A DNA stretch of 64,000 nucleotides from an uncultured Sedimentitalea sp. (GCA_947504115.1 CANNGH010000002.1:62001-126000); one strand, 5' to 3'; positions 19,898 through 28,494 are shown, counted from the stretch's first letter. A program made the numbers and translations. The notes: generated by a model from the letters alone, not told the origin.

Positions 19898-21557
19898 TTA
19901 TACCGATTTCGACCGCGCCTTTCTGGCGCAGCGCAACAGCCAGTTCCGCGCCCAGGTCGCCCGCCGCATCGACGGCTCGCTCAGCGAAGAGGAATTCCGA
20001 CCCCTGCGCCTGATGAACGGGCTTTACCTGCAACTGCACGCCTACATGCTGCGCGTGGCGGTGCCCTATGGCACGCTCAGCGCCACGCAGATACGCAAGC
20101 TGGGCGAGATTTCGCAGCGCTGGGACAAGGGATACGGCCATTTCACCACGCGCCAGAACATGCAGTTCAACTGGCCGGCGCTGCGCGACGTGCCCGACAT
20201 CCTCGAGGCGCTGGCCTCGGTCGGGCTGCATTCGGTGCAGACCAGCGGCAACACGATCCGCAACGTCACCGCCGACCCTTTCGCCGGCGCGGCGGCGGAC
20301 GAGATCGCCGATCCCCGCCACCTGGCCGAGCTGATCCGCCAATGGTCCACCGACCACCCCGAATTCCAGTTCCTCGGGCGCAAGTTCAAGATCGCCGTCA
20401 CCGGAAGCCCGCATGACCGCGCCGTGATCCGCTCGAACGATATCGGGCTGCGCGTGCTCGAACGCGACGGCGCGCTGGGCGTGCAGGTCTTCGTCGGCGG
20501 CGGGCTGGGGCGCACACCGCTGGTCGCGCAGGAGATCCGCGATTTCCTGCCGCTCGACGACCTGCTGCCCTATCTGGAATCGATCCTGACCGTCTATAAC
20601 CGCCTCGGGCGGCGCGACAACAAGTGGAAGGCGCGCATCAAGATCCTGGTGCACGAGCATGGCATCGACCGCATCCGCGACCTGGTCGAGCAGGAATTCC
20701 CCCAGCGCCGCGCCACCTATGCGCCCGATATCGTCACCCGGCAGCTTGAGCTTGTCGCGGCGCGTTTCGCACGCCCCGATCTGAAATCCGCGCCCATCGA
20801 TGCCTTCACGCGCGCCTATGACGCCGATCCGGTGTTCCGCTCGTGGAGCGACACGAATCTTGCCGCGCATCGCGATCCGGATCACGCCATCGTCACGATC
20901 AGTCTCAAGGCCCACGGCGCGACGCCCGGCGATGTCAGCGCCGACCAGATGAACCTGCTGGCCGACCTGGCCGAGCGCTACGCCCACGGCGAATTGCGTG
21001 TCAGCCCCGAGCAGAACGTGATCCTGCCGCATGTGCACAAATCCGACCTGCCGGCGCTGCACGCGGCGCTGAAACCCGCCGGGTTGGCCACCGCCAATAT
21101 CGGGCTGGCCTCGGATATTGTCGCCTGCCCCGGCATGGATTACTGCACGCTGGCCACCGCGCGCTCGATCCCCGTCGCCCAGCAGATCGCGACACGGGTC
21201 GAGGAGCTGAAGCTGGAACATGATATCGGCGCGTTGAAAATCCGCATCTCGGGCTGCATCAATGCCTGCGGGCATCACCATGTCGGGCATATCGGCATTC
21301 TCGGGCTGGATCGCGCCGGGGTCGAGAACTACCAGATCACGCTGGGCGGCGACGGCACCGAAGACACCGCGATCGGCGCGCGCACCGGTCCGGGTTTCGC
21401 CCATGAGCAGATCGTGCCCGCGATCGAGCGGCTGATCCACGCCTATCTCGACCTGCGCCGGGATCCGGAGGAACCCTTTCTGCAAACCCTGCGCCGCCTC
21501 GGTGCCGACCCGTTCAAGGCGGCGCTTTATCCGCAAACCGCCATTGCAGCGGAGTAG
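19890..21557 (+). CDS. cysI: Sulfite (or nitrite) reductase hemoprotein CysI
   Basis: Siroheme and 4Fe-4S enzyme of 555 residues that reduces sulfite to sulfide with six electrons. It has two ferredoxin-like/catalytic repeats and the cluster ligands in IVACPGMDYCTLA and RISGCINACGHHHVG. The first repeat includes TTRQNMQFNW. The ATG at 19890 starts MYDYTDFD. The neighbours cysH and cobA favour sulfite over nitrite as substrate. No CysJ flavoprotein is present, but a ferredoxin-NADP reductase gene follows, so electrons may come via ferredoxin. Confidence 0.92.
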   Translation: MYDYTDFDRAFLAQRNSQFRAQVARRIDGSLSEEEFRPLRLMNGLYLQLHAYMLRVAVPYGTLSATQIRKLGEISQRWDKGYGHFTTRQNMQFNWPALRDVPDILEALASVGLHSVQTSGNTIRNVTADPFAGAAADEIADPRHLAELIRQWSTDHPEFQFLGRKFKIAVTGSPHDRAVIRSNDIGLRVLERDGALGVQVFVGGGLGRTPLVAQEIRDFLPLDDLLPYLESILTVYNRLGRRDNKWKARIKILVHEHGIDRIRDLVEQEFPQRRATYAPDIVTRQLELVAARFARPDLKSAPIDAFTRAYDADPVFRSWSDTNLAAHRDPDHAIVTISLKAHGATPGDVSADQMNLLADLAERYAHGELRVSPEQNVILPHVHKSDLPALHAALKPAGLATANIGLASDIVACPGMDYCTLATARSIPVAQQIATRVEELKLEHDIGALKIRISGCINACGHHHVGHIGILGLDRAGVENYQITLGGDGTEDTAIGARTGPGFAHEQIVPAIERLIHAYLDLRRDPEEPFLQTLRRLGADPFKAALYPQTAIAAE

Positions 21558-21564
21558 ATCGCCC

Positions 21565-22323
21565 ATGCTTCTTCTTGCGGAAAATATCCCCCCCGGAGGG
21601 TCGGGTTCGACCGGGCTCACCGCCCGGATCGGCGCGCTGAACGACCGGTTCCGCCATCACAGCGCCCATGACGTGCTGACCCATGCGCTGGGCGACATGG
21701 AGCGCATCGCGCTGGTCTCCAGTTTCGGCGCGGAATCGGTGGTGCTGCTGCACATGGCCGCCGTGATCGACCGCGCGACACCCGTGCTGTTCATCGATAC
21801 CGAGATGCTGTTCACCGAGACGCTGGTTTATCAGAACGAACTGGCCGAACGGCTGGGCCTGACCAACCTGCGCATCCTGCGCGCCGCCGATATCGCGCGG
21901 CACGATCCCGACGGCACGCTGCACCGCACCGACCCGGATGCCTGCTGCGCGCTGCGCAAGACCGCGCCGCTCGACGCCGCGCTTGCGGAATTCGACGGCT
22001 GGATCACCGGGCGCAAGCGCTATCAGTCGCAAGGGCGCGCGGCGCTGGAGTTTTTCGAGCCCGAGGACGGCACCGGGCGCATCAAGATCAACCCGCTGGC
22101 CCATTGGGCCACGCAGGATCTGCGCGACTATATCGAGGAGAACCGCCTGCCCCGGCACCCGCTGGTCGCGCGCGGCTATGCCTCGATCGGCTGTGCGCCC
22201 TGCACTTCGCCCGTCGCCGCCGGAGAAGACCCGCGTGCCGGGCGCTGGCGCGGCAAGGAAAAGGACGAATGCGGCATCCATTTCGTCGATGGCCGCGCCA
22301 TACGCAAAGGACAGACAGCATGA
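21565..22323 (+). CDS. cysH: APS reductase CysH (adenylylsulfate, Fe-S type)
   Basis: Reduces adenylylsulfate to sulfite. It is 252 residues: PP-loop-like region SSFGAESVVLLHM, the paired 4Fe-4S cysteines (DACCALRK and GCAPCTSP) that mark the APS-using bacterial form, and the catalytic KDECGIH. The start at 21565 has GGAG 11 bases upstream. The first ~12 residues (MLLLAENIPPGG) are encoded by a copy of the dispersed repeat seen at 13789 and 30322, which is unusual. The stop overlaps the DUF934 gene by an ATGA junction. Confidence 0.93.
   Translation: MLLLAENIPPGGSGSTGLTARIGALNDRFRHHSAHDVLTHALGDMERIALVSSFGAESVVLLHMAAVIDRATPVLFIDTEMLFTETLVYQNELAERLGLTNLRILRAADIARHDPDGTLHRTDPDACCALRKTAPLDAALAEFDGWITGRKRYQSQGRAALEFFEPEDGTGRIKINPLAHWATQDLRDYIEENRLPRHPLVARGYASIGCAPCTSPVAAGEDPRAGRWRGKEKDECGIHFVDGRAIRKGQTA
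21568..21612 (+). repeat. Dispersed repeat, copy B, inside the cysH start
   Basis: CTTCTTCTTGCGGAAAATAT then CCCCCCCGGAGG closely matches copy A at 13789 and copy C at 30322. A short hairpin (GGTCG, GGTT, CGACC) follows at 21599-21612. Unlike the other copies it is inside a reading frame and encodes the first residues of CysH. Confidence 0.65.
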
Positions 22324-22721
22324 GCATTCTCGTCACCGATACCGGCTTTGGCCCCGACGACTGGACCGGCGGTTTCGCCACCATCGACGAACCCGACGCC
22401 ACGGCGCTGGACCTTGCCCCCGATACGGACCTGCAACCGCTGTTGCCCCGTCTCGATGCCTTGCGCATGATCCGCGTCCAGTTTCCCGCTTTTGCCGACG
22501 GTCGCGGTTTCTCCATCGCGCGCCAGTTGCGGCTGGCGGGCTATGCCGGGCGTCTGCGCGCCTGCGGCCATGTTCTGGCCGATCAATACACGATGGCCCG
22601 GCGCTGCGGTTTTGACGAGGTCGAGATCGACGACGCCCTTGCCGCCCGCCAGCCCGAGGAGCAATGGCTGGCGCGCGCAAACTGGGCCGCACACGATTAT
22701 CAGACCCGCCTGCGTGGCTGA
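22320..22721 (+). CDS. DUF934 protein (CysH-linked)
   Basis: 133 residues matching the DUF934 pattern: a hydrophobic middle (MIRVQFPAFADGRGFSIARQLR), then GYAGRLRACGHVLADQYTMARRCGFDEVEI. It is translationally coupled to cysH. DUF934 genes accompany cysH/cysI throughout Proteobacteria, and some annotations call them oxidoreductases without proof. An accessory role in APS or sulfite reduction is inferred from the operon. Confidence 0.88.
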   Translation: MSILVTDTGFGPDDWTGGFATIDEPDATALDLAPDTDLQPLLPRLDALRMIRVQFPAFADGRGFSIARQLRLAGYAGRLRACGHVLADQYTMARRCGFDEVEIDDALAARQPEEQWLARANWAAHDYQTRLRG

Positions 22722-22810
22722 TTTGCCGCCTTGGGTGGCAAATCCGCCGCTTTCCTGACATATATCAAAGATAGATCGAAAGGGCCGGACTAGTCCCGGC
22801 AAGCGAAACC

Positions 22811-23629
22811 ATGACAAAGTTGACCAACGTGACCCAAGCCAGCGCCACCAAAGTTGCCACATTGCCCGACGCCCAGACCGTGACGGCGGTGAAACACTGG
22901 ACCGACAGCCTGTTCTCGTTCCGCGTGACCCGCCCGCAAAGCCTGCGGTTTCGTTCCGGCGAATTCGTGATGATCGGGCTGCTGGGCGAAAACGGCAAAC
23001 CCCTGTTGCGGGCCTATTCCATCGCCTCGCCCTCCTGGGACGACGAACTGGAATTCTATTCGATCAAGGTGCCCGATGGCCCGCTGACCAGCCGCCTGCA
23101 ACATATCCAGCCGGGCGATCAGATCATCCTGCGTCCCAAACCCGTGGGAACGCTTGTGCATGACGCGCTGCTGCCGGGCAAGCGGCTGTGGTTCTTTGCC
23201 ACCGGAACCGGCTTTGCGCCCTTCGCCTCGCTCCTGCGCGAGCCCGAGACCTACGAGAATTACGACGAGGTGATCATCACCCATACCTGCCGCGAGGTCG
23301 CGGATCTGGAATATGGACGCCAGTTGATCGAGGACCTGCAAAACGATCCCCTGATCGGCGAAATGGTCGAGGGCAAGATCCGCTATTACCCCACCACCAC
23401 CCGCGAGGAAAGCCGCCGCATGGGCCGGATCACCGACCTGCTGAGGGACGGCGCCGTGTTCCGCGATCTGGGGATCGAGCCGATCCGCCCGGAAACCGAT
23501 CGCGCCATGGTCTGCGGCAGCCTGGGGTTCAACATGGAACTCAAGGAAATCCTCGAAGGGTTCGGCCTGCGCGAAGGCGCGAATTCGGAACCCCGCGAAT
23601 ATGTCGTTGAAAAGGCATTCGTCGGCTGA
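22811..23629 (+). CDS. fpr: Ferredoxin-NADP reductase
   Basis: FAD enzyme of 272 residues that moves electrons between NADPH and ferredoxin or flavodoxin. It has the FAD-binding RAYSIASPSW, the phosphate loop PDGPLTSRL, the NADP-binding GTGFAPFASLLREP, MVCGSLGFNMEL, and a C-terminal YVVEKAFVG extension typical of Rhodobacter-type Fpr. It lies 90 bases after the DUF934 gene. In this setting it may supply reduced ferredoxin to CysI, replacing CysJ, though it also serves general redox defence. Confidence 0.93.
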   Translation: MTKLTNVTQASATKVATLPDAQTVTAVKHWTDSLFSFRVTRPQSLRFRSGEFVMIGLLGENGKPLLRAYSIASPSWDDELEFYSIKVPDGPLTSRLQHIQPGDQIILRPKPVGTLVHDALLPGKRLWFFATGTGFAPFASLLREPETYENYDEVIITHTCREVADLEYGRQLIEDLQNDPLIGEMVEGKIRYYPTTTREESRRMGRITDLLRDGAVFRDLGIEPIRPETDRAMVCGSLGFNMELKEILEGFGLREGANSEPREYVVEKAFVG

Positions 23630-23645
23630 GCAGCAACCGATCCGA

Positions 23646-23677
23646 ACAAGGGCCGCCGATGCGTTGGCGGCCCTTGT
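23646..23677. terminator. Hairpin between convergent fpr and acidic protein gene
   Basis: A 12-bp perfect stem (ACAAGGGCCGCC with GGCGGCCCTTGT, 8-base loop) lies between two convergent genes. It has no long U tract on either strand but is well placed to stop both. Confidence 0.6.
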
Positions 23678-23689
23678 CGATATCTCCGC

Positions 23690-24211
23690 TTACATCCCGA
23701 GGGCGTCGCGGACACGCGCCAGAACCTCGGGCAGCATGTCGGGGTTGTCGCGTGCTTCGTCCACGGCGGCCTTGAGCGTGGTTTTCATGACATCGCCCAG
23801 ATTGGACGTCTCGATGGCTTCGATGGCCTGGTCATAGTCGAACTGGTCGACCGTCAGCGCCTCTTCCTCGTCGGCTGTCACATCGCCGGTTGCGGTATCG
23901 TCGACTTGCACGTCATCGGCGGGCGCAGCGTCGTCGGCAGCCTCGGGCGTCGTGTCAACAATATCGTCCGCGGTCTGCGTCGTCTCGGCATCGGTCTCCG
24001 CGTCGGTGTTCACGTCCGCCGCATCGTCGGTCACCGGCGTCTCGGCGGGCTCGCTCACCACAGGCTCGGTTTCGGGGGTCACCTCGATCACGTCCTCTTC
24101 TACGGGCGCTTCGGTTTCCACGGATACGTCGGCCTCTTGCTCGGTGGTGTACCAGTAGTATCCACCCGCGATCACGATCACGGCCACAACAATGGCTATA
24201 ATGCCTTTCAT
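23690..24211 (-). CDS. Acidic membrane-anchored protein, unknown function
   Basis: 173 residues: one N-terminal membrane helix (IIAIVVAVIVIAGGYYW), then ~95 residues rich in Asp, Glu, Thr, Val and Ala that are probably extended and disordered in the periplasm. A small helical C-terminal part (FDYDQAIEAIETSNLGDVM to the end, RVRDALGM) follows. AGGAG lies ~9 bases before the ATG at 24211. I do not recognise the family. The low-complexity acidic linker resembles that of the OmpA-family protein nearby at 25093-27249. Confidence 0.65.
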   Translation of the reverse strand: MKGIIAIVVAVIVIAGGYYWYTTEQEADVSVETEAPVEEDVIEVTPETEPVVSEPAETPVTDDAADVNTDAETDAETTQTADDIVDTTPEAADDAAPADDVQVDDTATGDVTADEEEALTVDQFDYDQAIEAIETSNLGDVMKTTLKAAVDEARDNPDMLPEVLARVRDALGM

Positions 24212-24349
24212 CAATATCACTCCTGTTTGGGTTCCTGCCCGCGCCATGCGGGTGGTTCAATTCACGGCGTCTATCTCTTAACCGATGGGGCGGATAGTCC
24301 AAGCGTGAAAAATGGGGCTGTTCAGCGCCGGACCGCGCAATATTGCCGC

Positions 24350-24378
24350 TTGAATCCGGCCCCGCGCAAAGCTAGATT
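24350..24378 (+). promoter_or_regulatory. Putative promoter of infC
   Basis: TTGAAT (24350-24355) and TAGATT (24373-24378) are separated by 17 bases. Transcription would start near 24385, leaving a short ~33-base leader before the AUA start codon. Confidence 0.45.
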
Positions 24379-24417
24379 TGCCCTTCAAGAAATTCCAACG
24401 ATCAAAGGAACAAGTCC

Positions 24418-24969
24418 ATAGCCCGCAGACCTCACAACGCGCCGCCGACCCGCGATACCGGCCCGCGCGTCAACGAAAAGATCCGCGCCCCCGAAATCCG
24501 GCTGATCGGCGCCGAAGGTGAAAATGTCGGCGTCGTGACCCCCGACCGCGCCATGGAAATGGCCGAAGAGGCCGGTCTGGATCTGGTTGAAATCTCGCCC
24601 AACGCGACGCCGCCCGTGTGCAAGATCATGGATTTCGGCAAGTTCAAATACGAACAGCAAAAGCGCGAAAGCGAGGCGAGAAAGAAACAGAAGGTCATCG
24701 ACGTCAAGGAGATCAAGTTTCGTCCGAATACGGATTCCGGCGATTACGAGATCAAGATGCGCAATATCGTCAAGTTTCTCGAGGGCGGCGACAAGGTCAA
24801 GATCACCCTGCGGTTCCGCGGGCGCGAAATGGCGCACCAGAATCTGGGGCGCGATCTTTTGCAACGGGTGGCGGAAGACACCAAGGAGATCGGGCGCGTC
24901 GAGAATTTTCCCAAGATGGAAGGCCGCCAGATGGTCATGCTGATCGGTCCGATGCCGCAAAAAAGCTGA
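24418..24969 (+). CDS. infC: Translation initiation factor IF-3, AUA start codon
   Basis: IF-3, 183 residues, which binds the 30S subunit and checks the initiator codon. The conserved N-domain starts at [17 protein letters not shown], upstream of the first in-frame ATG (24535), so the true start must be earlier. No ATG, GTG or TTG lies between the upstream stop (24373) and this conserved region. An ATA at 24418 sits 8 bases after AAAGGAA and is the only start with a proper ribosome-binding site. Escherichia coli infC likewise starts with AUU and is self-repressed because IF-3 rejects such codons. Later motifs are [16 protein letters not shown] and the C-domain [14 protein letters not shown]. 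Confidence 0.92.
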   Translation: MARRPHNAPPTRDTGPRVNEKIRAPEIRLIGAEGENVGVVTPDRAMEMAEEAGLDLVEISPNATPPVCKIMDFGKFKYEQQKRESEARKKQKVIDVKEIKFRPNTDSGDYEIKMRNIVKFLEGGDKVKITLRFRGREMAHQNLGRDLLQRVAEDTKEIGRVENFPKMEGRQMVMLIGPMPQKS

Positions 24970-24989
24970 TTGTCTCGGTCGTCCAATAA

Positions 24990-25030
24990 AAAACGCCCCG
25001 GTATGCCGACAGCATCCGGGGCGTTTTTCG
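24990..25030. terminator. Bidirectional terminator between infC and OmpA-family gene
   Basis: The stem AAACGCCCCGG with CCGGGGCGTTTTT is flanked by A runs on the left and T runs on the right, so it is a good intrinsic terminator on both strands for the two convergent genes. Confidence 0.88.
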
Positions 25031-25092
25031 TTGCCAATCGGGGGTTGGTCGGCCCCGCAACCCGCTGAACGCGGGCCGCGAGCGCCGGAGCC

Positions 25093-27249
25093 TTACTGCA
25101 CCAATTGCGTGATGTTGCGCACGACCGCACGGCGGTTTGCCGGCTCGGCCGTTTGCGTCTGCACCTTGAGATAGCGTTCACCGTAGCCCTGCGTGACCAT
25201 ATTTTCCGGCGGCACGTCGAAATACTGCGTCAGCGCCAGCGCGACGGTTTCCGCACGCCGGTCGGACAGAGCCAGGTTGTAGGAGTCATCGCCTACGGCA
25301 TCGGTATGCCCTTCCACAAGGATCACCGTTCCGGGCTGGCGGCGAATCAGATCGCTGATCGCGGTTCCCAGTTCGGCAAGCTCGCGCGCCTTGTCCGGGG
25401 AAATCGCGGCCGAACCGGTGGCGAAGGTGATCGCCTCGACCTCGACCTGGGGCGCAAGTTCGCGCACCTGCCGGATCGAACGGACCTGTTCCAGCGAAAA
25501 GTTCCGACCGATCTCGCCCCTGAGTTCGGCATTCAGCGCCTGGCGCAGCGCGTCCTCGTTGCCCGGACTTGCGGCAAAGGCGGTGCGGCGGGTATCGATC
25601 CGGGGCAGATCGGCGACCGAGACCGGCTCCACCTGACGGGTGTCGTCGAACAGCAGATATTCCTCGCCGCTGGCCAGAATCCGCGAGCGGCGCAGAACCG
25701 AACCGTCCGCATCGCGGATCGTCACGATCCGGCTGCCATCGGGATTGCTGACCGTGGTGCGGGTGGAGCCGTCCGAAAAGCTCTGCGTGCCGACATCGCT
25801 GCCGGGACGGCGCAACAGGGCGTCGTCGTTCTTGAGCACGGCCAGTTCGCCATCGCGACGGACCACGACGCGGTCGCCTGAATTGGACACCACCTCGTCG
25901 CCGTTGCTCAGAACGGTGCCGACGACGGCGGCGCCCAGCCCCAGAAGCAGGGCCTTTTCGAACTTGCTCATCCCGTCGTCATCATCATCGGATCGCACGG
26001 CGGCGGTCTCGCCGGTGGCGGCGACGCTGGTGTCGAACTCCTCATCGGCTGTGCGCACGTCCTCTTCGCTCACCGTTTCGGTCTCGACCTCTGCATCCGC
26101 GTCATCTTCGGCAGCGGCAGCGGCGGCAGTCTCACGCTCGGCGCGGCGTTCGGCACGGCGCGCGGCGCGCTCGGCTTCCTCCTGCGCCTCGGCCTCGGCG
26201 TCCTGCCGGGTCTGTTCGTCGATCTCGGCATCGGCCTCGGCATCCGCGTCCTGCTGCGTCTGATCGGCGCCGTCCTGATCGGCTTGCGCTTCGGTATCCG
26301 CTTCGCCTTCGGTTTCTGCCGCCGGCTGATCATCGGTTTGCTGTTGCGCCTGGTCGCCGGTTTCCCCGGCTTCGGCGTCCACGTCACCTTCGGCTTCTGC
26401 CGTCGGCTGGTCCGTAGCGTCCTGTTGCGTCTGTTCGCCGGTTTCCTGTTGCGCGTTCTCCTCGGCTTCGAGGCGGGATTTCAGGTCGGCTTCCTGCTCG
26501 GCCTTCTGCTGCGCGTCCATTTCGCCGGCCGCTTCTGCGCCGGCTTCGGGCTGCGCGTCGGCACCTGTGTCCTGCTCGGTCGTGATCTCGGCGTTATCTT
26601 CGGGTGGCGCACCATTATCCTGCTGCGCCTGGCTCTCGTCGTCCGGTTCCGCTTGCACGTCGGCATCCGGCGCGGCTTGCGTATCCGGCTCGGGTTGGAC
26701 ATCCGCTGGCGCATCCTCCGCGCTCTCGCCCTCCGCCGGTTGCTCCCCGGCTTGCTGGCGCGCCTGTTCCTCGGCCTCTAGCTGTGCTTTCAGATAGGCT
26801 TGCGGATCGCCGCCCTCCTGCGCCTGGGCCGGATCCTCGATGTCCTGCGGCGCGTCCTCAACCGCTTCCGGCGCGGCTTCGGCGTCCTGTTGCGGTTGTT
26901 GTTCGGCCTCCTGTCGCGCCTGCTCCTCGGCCTCGAGTTGCGCTTTCAGATCAGCTTCCGCCGGTGCCTCGGCACCCCCTTCCGCCTCGGTCTCGGCCTG
27001 CACCTCCGCGGCCGCCTCGCCGGCATTGGCCTCATCGATCTGGGACTGGTCCGGAACGCCGCCGCCCGCGGTCATCAGGGCTTCTTCATCCTGAACGACC
27101 TCGTTATTCGCGCCCTTGCATGGAAACTGGCGCTCGGCCTCGTCGAGCGAACAGAACGGCACCTGTCCGTCCTGCGCCGATCCAGGCCCGGCAAGTCCGA
27201 TACCAAGCACAAGGGCGAGGGCGGTTGTGGAAAGATAATGGCGTGACAT
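25093..27249 (-). CDS. Repeat-rich OmpA-family protein
   Basis: 718 residues with a signal peptide ending GSAQ-DG and a Cys33/Cys44 pair. A ~320-residue low-complexity region rich in Glu, Gln, Ala and Asp (about 75-395) follows. Within it, LKAQLEAEEQARQ at 101 and 153 and LKSRLEAEENAQQ at 257 form repeats spaced 52 and 104 residues. Then come a basic ERAARRAERRAER patch, a hydrophobic helix (~431-447), a beta-rich region, and a C-terminal OmpA domain (~615-715; VEGHTDAVGDDSYNLALSDRRA) that should bind peptidoglycan. AAGGAG precedes the ATG. Likely role: an envelope-spanning tether between membrane and cell wall. The length of the linker probably varies between strains. Confidence 0.85.
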   Translation of the reverse strand: MSRHYLSTTALALVLGIGLAGPGSAQDGQVPFCSLDEAERQFPCKGANNEVVQDEEALMTAGGGVPDQSQIDEANAGEAAAEVQAETEAEGGAEAPAEADLKAQLEAEEQARQEAEQQPQQDAEAAPEAVEDAPQDIEDPAQAQEGGDPQAYLKAQLEAEEQARQQAGEQPAEGESAEDAPADVQPEPDTQAAPDADVQAEPDDESQAQQDNGAPPEDNAEITTEQDTGADAQPEAGAEAAGEMDAQQKAEQEADLKSRLEAEENAQQETGEQTQQDATDQPTAEAEGDVDAEAGETGDQAQQQTDDQPAAETEGEADTEAQADQDGADQTQQDADAEADAEIDEQTRQDAEAEAQEEAERAARRAERRAERETAAAAAAEDDADAEVETETVSEEDVRTADEEFDTSVAATGETAAVRSDDDDDGMSKFEKALLLGLGAAVVGTVLSNGDEVVSNSGDRVVVRRDGELAVLKNDDALLRRPGSDVGTQSFSDGSTRTTVSNPDGSRIVTIRDADGSVLRRSRILASGEEYLLFDDTRQVEPVSVADLPRIDTRRTAFAASPGNEDALRQALNAELRGEIGRNFSLEQVRSIRQVRELAPQVEVEAITFATGSAAISPDKARELAELGTAISDLIRRQPGTVILVEGHTDAVGDDSYNLALSDRRAETVALALTQYFDVPPENMVTQGYGERYLKVQTQTAEPANRRAVVRNITQLVQ

Positions 27250-27350
27250 GACGTCTCCTTGGGAACATTGGCGAACTGGGTTCAGCGCTAAACGCCTGAA
27301 CCGCTCTCCGGGTTCCCACGTACATGAGTTGGCGCCAGTCCCGCAGCCTT

Positions 27351-27373
27351 CGTAGGGCGGGGTTCACCCCGCC
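27351..27373 (+). repeat. Dispersed palindromic repeat (CGTAGGGCGGGG type)
   Basis: CGTAGGGCGGGGTTCACCCC followed by GCC is identical to the sequence at 55092-55114, and its inverted form is at 55058-55080. It contains a GGCGGGG/CCCCGCC hairpin. It lies between the OmpA-family gene and xdhC. Confidence 0.7.
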
Positions 27374-27392
27374 GCACCGCCCTTGCCGCGTG

Positions 27393-28376
27393 TCAGGACG
27401 CGGGCGGTTCTTCGCCACGGCGCAGGATCCGCACCATTTCCGCCAGAATCGACACCGCTATTTCGGCAGGTCCGGCCGCGCCGATGTCCAGACCGATGGG
27501 CGCATGGATGCGGGCGATCAGATCCTCGCCGATGCCGGCGTCCCGCAGCCGCTCCACGCGTTTGCCGTGCGTGCGGCTGGACCCCAACGCGCCGATATAG
27601 AACGCCCCAGAACGCAGGGCCTGCATCAGCGCCGGATCGTCGAGTTTCGGATCATGGGTCAATGCCACCAGCGCCGTGCGCGCGTCCAGACCGACCGCTT
27701 CGATCGCCTCGTCCGGCCAGGCCGACAAGACCGTTTCGCCGGGAAAACGCTCGGCATGGCCGAAGCTTTCGCGCGGGTCGATCAGCACCGGATCGAACCC
27801 GGCGATGCGCGCCATCGGCACCAGCGCCTGCGCGATATGGACGGCACCGACCACCACCAGCCGCAGGGGCGGATTGTGGACGGCGACGAACAGCCGCCCG
27901 TCCTCCTCCAGCCCGGAACGATCCATCCGCATCCGCTCGGGCCAGGCATCCCGGCGCAACCGGCGCTGCCCGGTTTCCAGATCGACCTCATAGACCACCG
28001 GCAGACGCGCGCCGCGCGCCGTTACAAGATCGGCCAGAAGATCCTCGGGCATGGCGCCCCCGACCGGTTCGATCAGAATCCGGATCGTGCCGCCGCAGGC
28101 CAGACCGACGGCAAAGGCGTCCTCGTCGCTGATGCCGAATTCCAGCAGCCGGTGCCGGCCATCCGCCAGCGCCTCCTGCGCCTCGAGGATCACCGCGCCC
28201 TCGACGCATCCGCCCGAAACCGAGCCTTCGATGCGCCCGTCGCCCCGCACAGCCAACTGCGCACCGGCGCGGCGCGGGGCGCTGCCCCATGTCTGCACCA
28301 CCGTCGCCAGCGCCGCGCCGCTGCCGTCACGGTGCCAGTCAAGGGCGGTTTCGGGAATGGCGTCGAAGCTTTGCAT
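27393..28376 (-). CDS. XdhC/CoxI-family protein
   Basis: 327 residues. The N-terminal XdhC domain contains the GSAPRRAGAQLAV region and the Cys-containing SVSGGCVEGAVI motif; ACGGTI follows. The C-terminal Rossmann domain has LVVVGAVHIAQAL and TALVALTHDPKLDDPAL. XdhC-type proteins bind and sulfurate the molybdenum cofactor for xanthine dehydrogenase-like enzymes. No such hydroxylase gene is in the window, so its partner is unknown. GGGAGG lies 9 bases before the ATG at 28376. Confidence 0.88.
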   Translation of the reverse strand: MQSFDAIPETALDWHRDGSGAALATVVQTWGSAPRRAGAQLAVRGDGRIEGSVSGGCVEGAVILEAQEALADGRHRLLEFGISDEDAFAVGLACGGTIRILIEPVGGAMPEDLLADLVTARGARLPVVYEVDLETGQRRLRRDAWPERMRMDRSGLEEDGRLFVAVHNPPLRLVVVGAVHIAQALVPMARIAGFDPVLIDPRESFGHAERFPGETVLSAWPDEAIEAVGLDARTALVALTHDPKLDDPALMQALRSGAFYIGALGSSRTHGKRVERLRDAGIGEDLIARIHAPIGLDIGAAGPAEIAVSILAEMVRILRRGEEPPAS

Positions 28377-28494
28377 GGGCTGATCCTCCCGCAAGTGTCG
28401 TTCGGTCACCATGAAAACCATAGGGCCGATGCGGCCAAACGCAAATATTGTCGAAAGTTCTTGCGACAATCCGTTTGGAGCAAGAAGAATGCGG

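Noticed and set aside
24535-24969. infC starting at the first in-frame ATG
   Set aside because: It would delete the conserved N-domain start ([14 protein letters not shown]), which is encoded in the same frame upstream; the AUA with a good ribosome-binding site is preferred.
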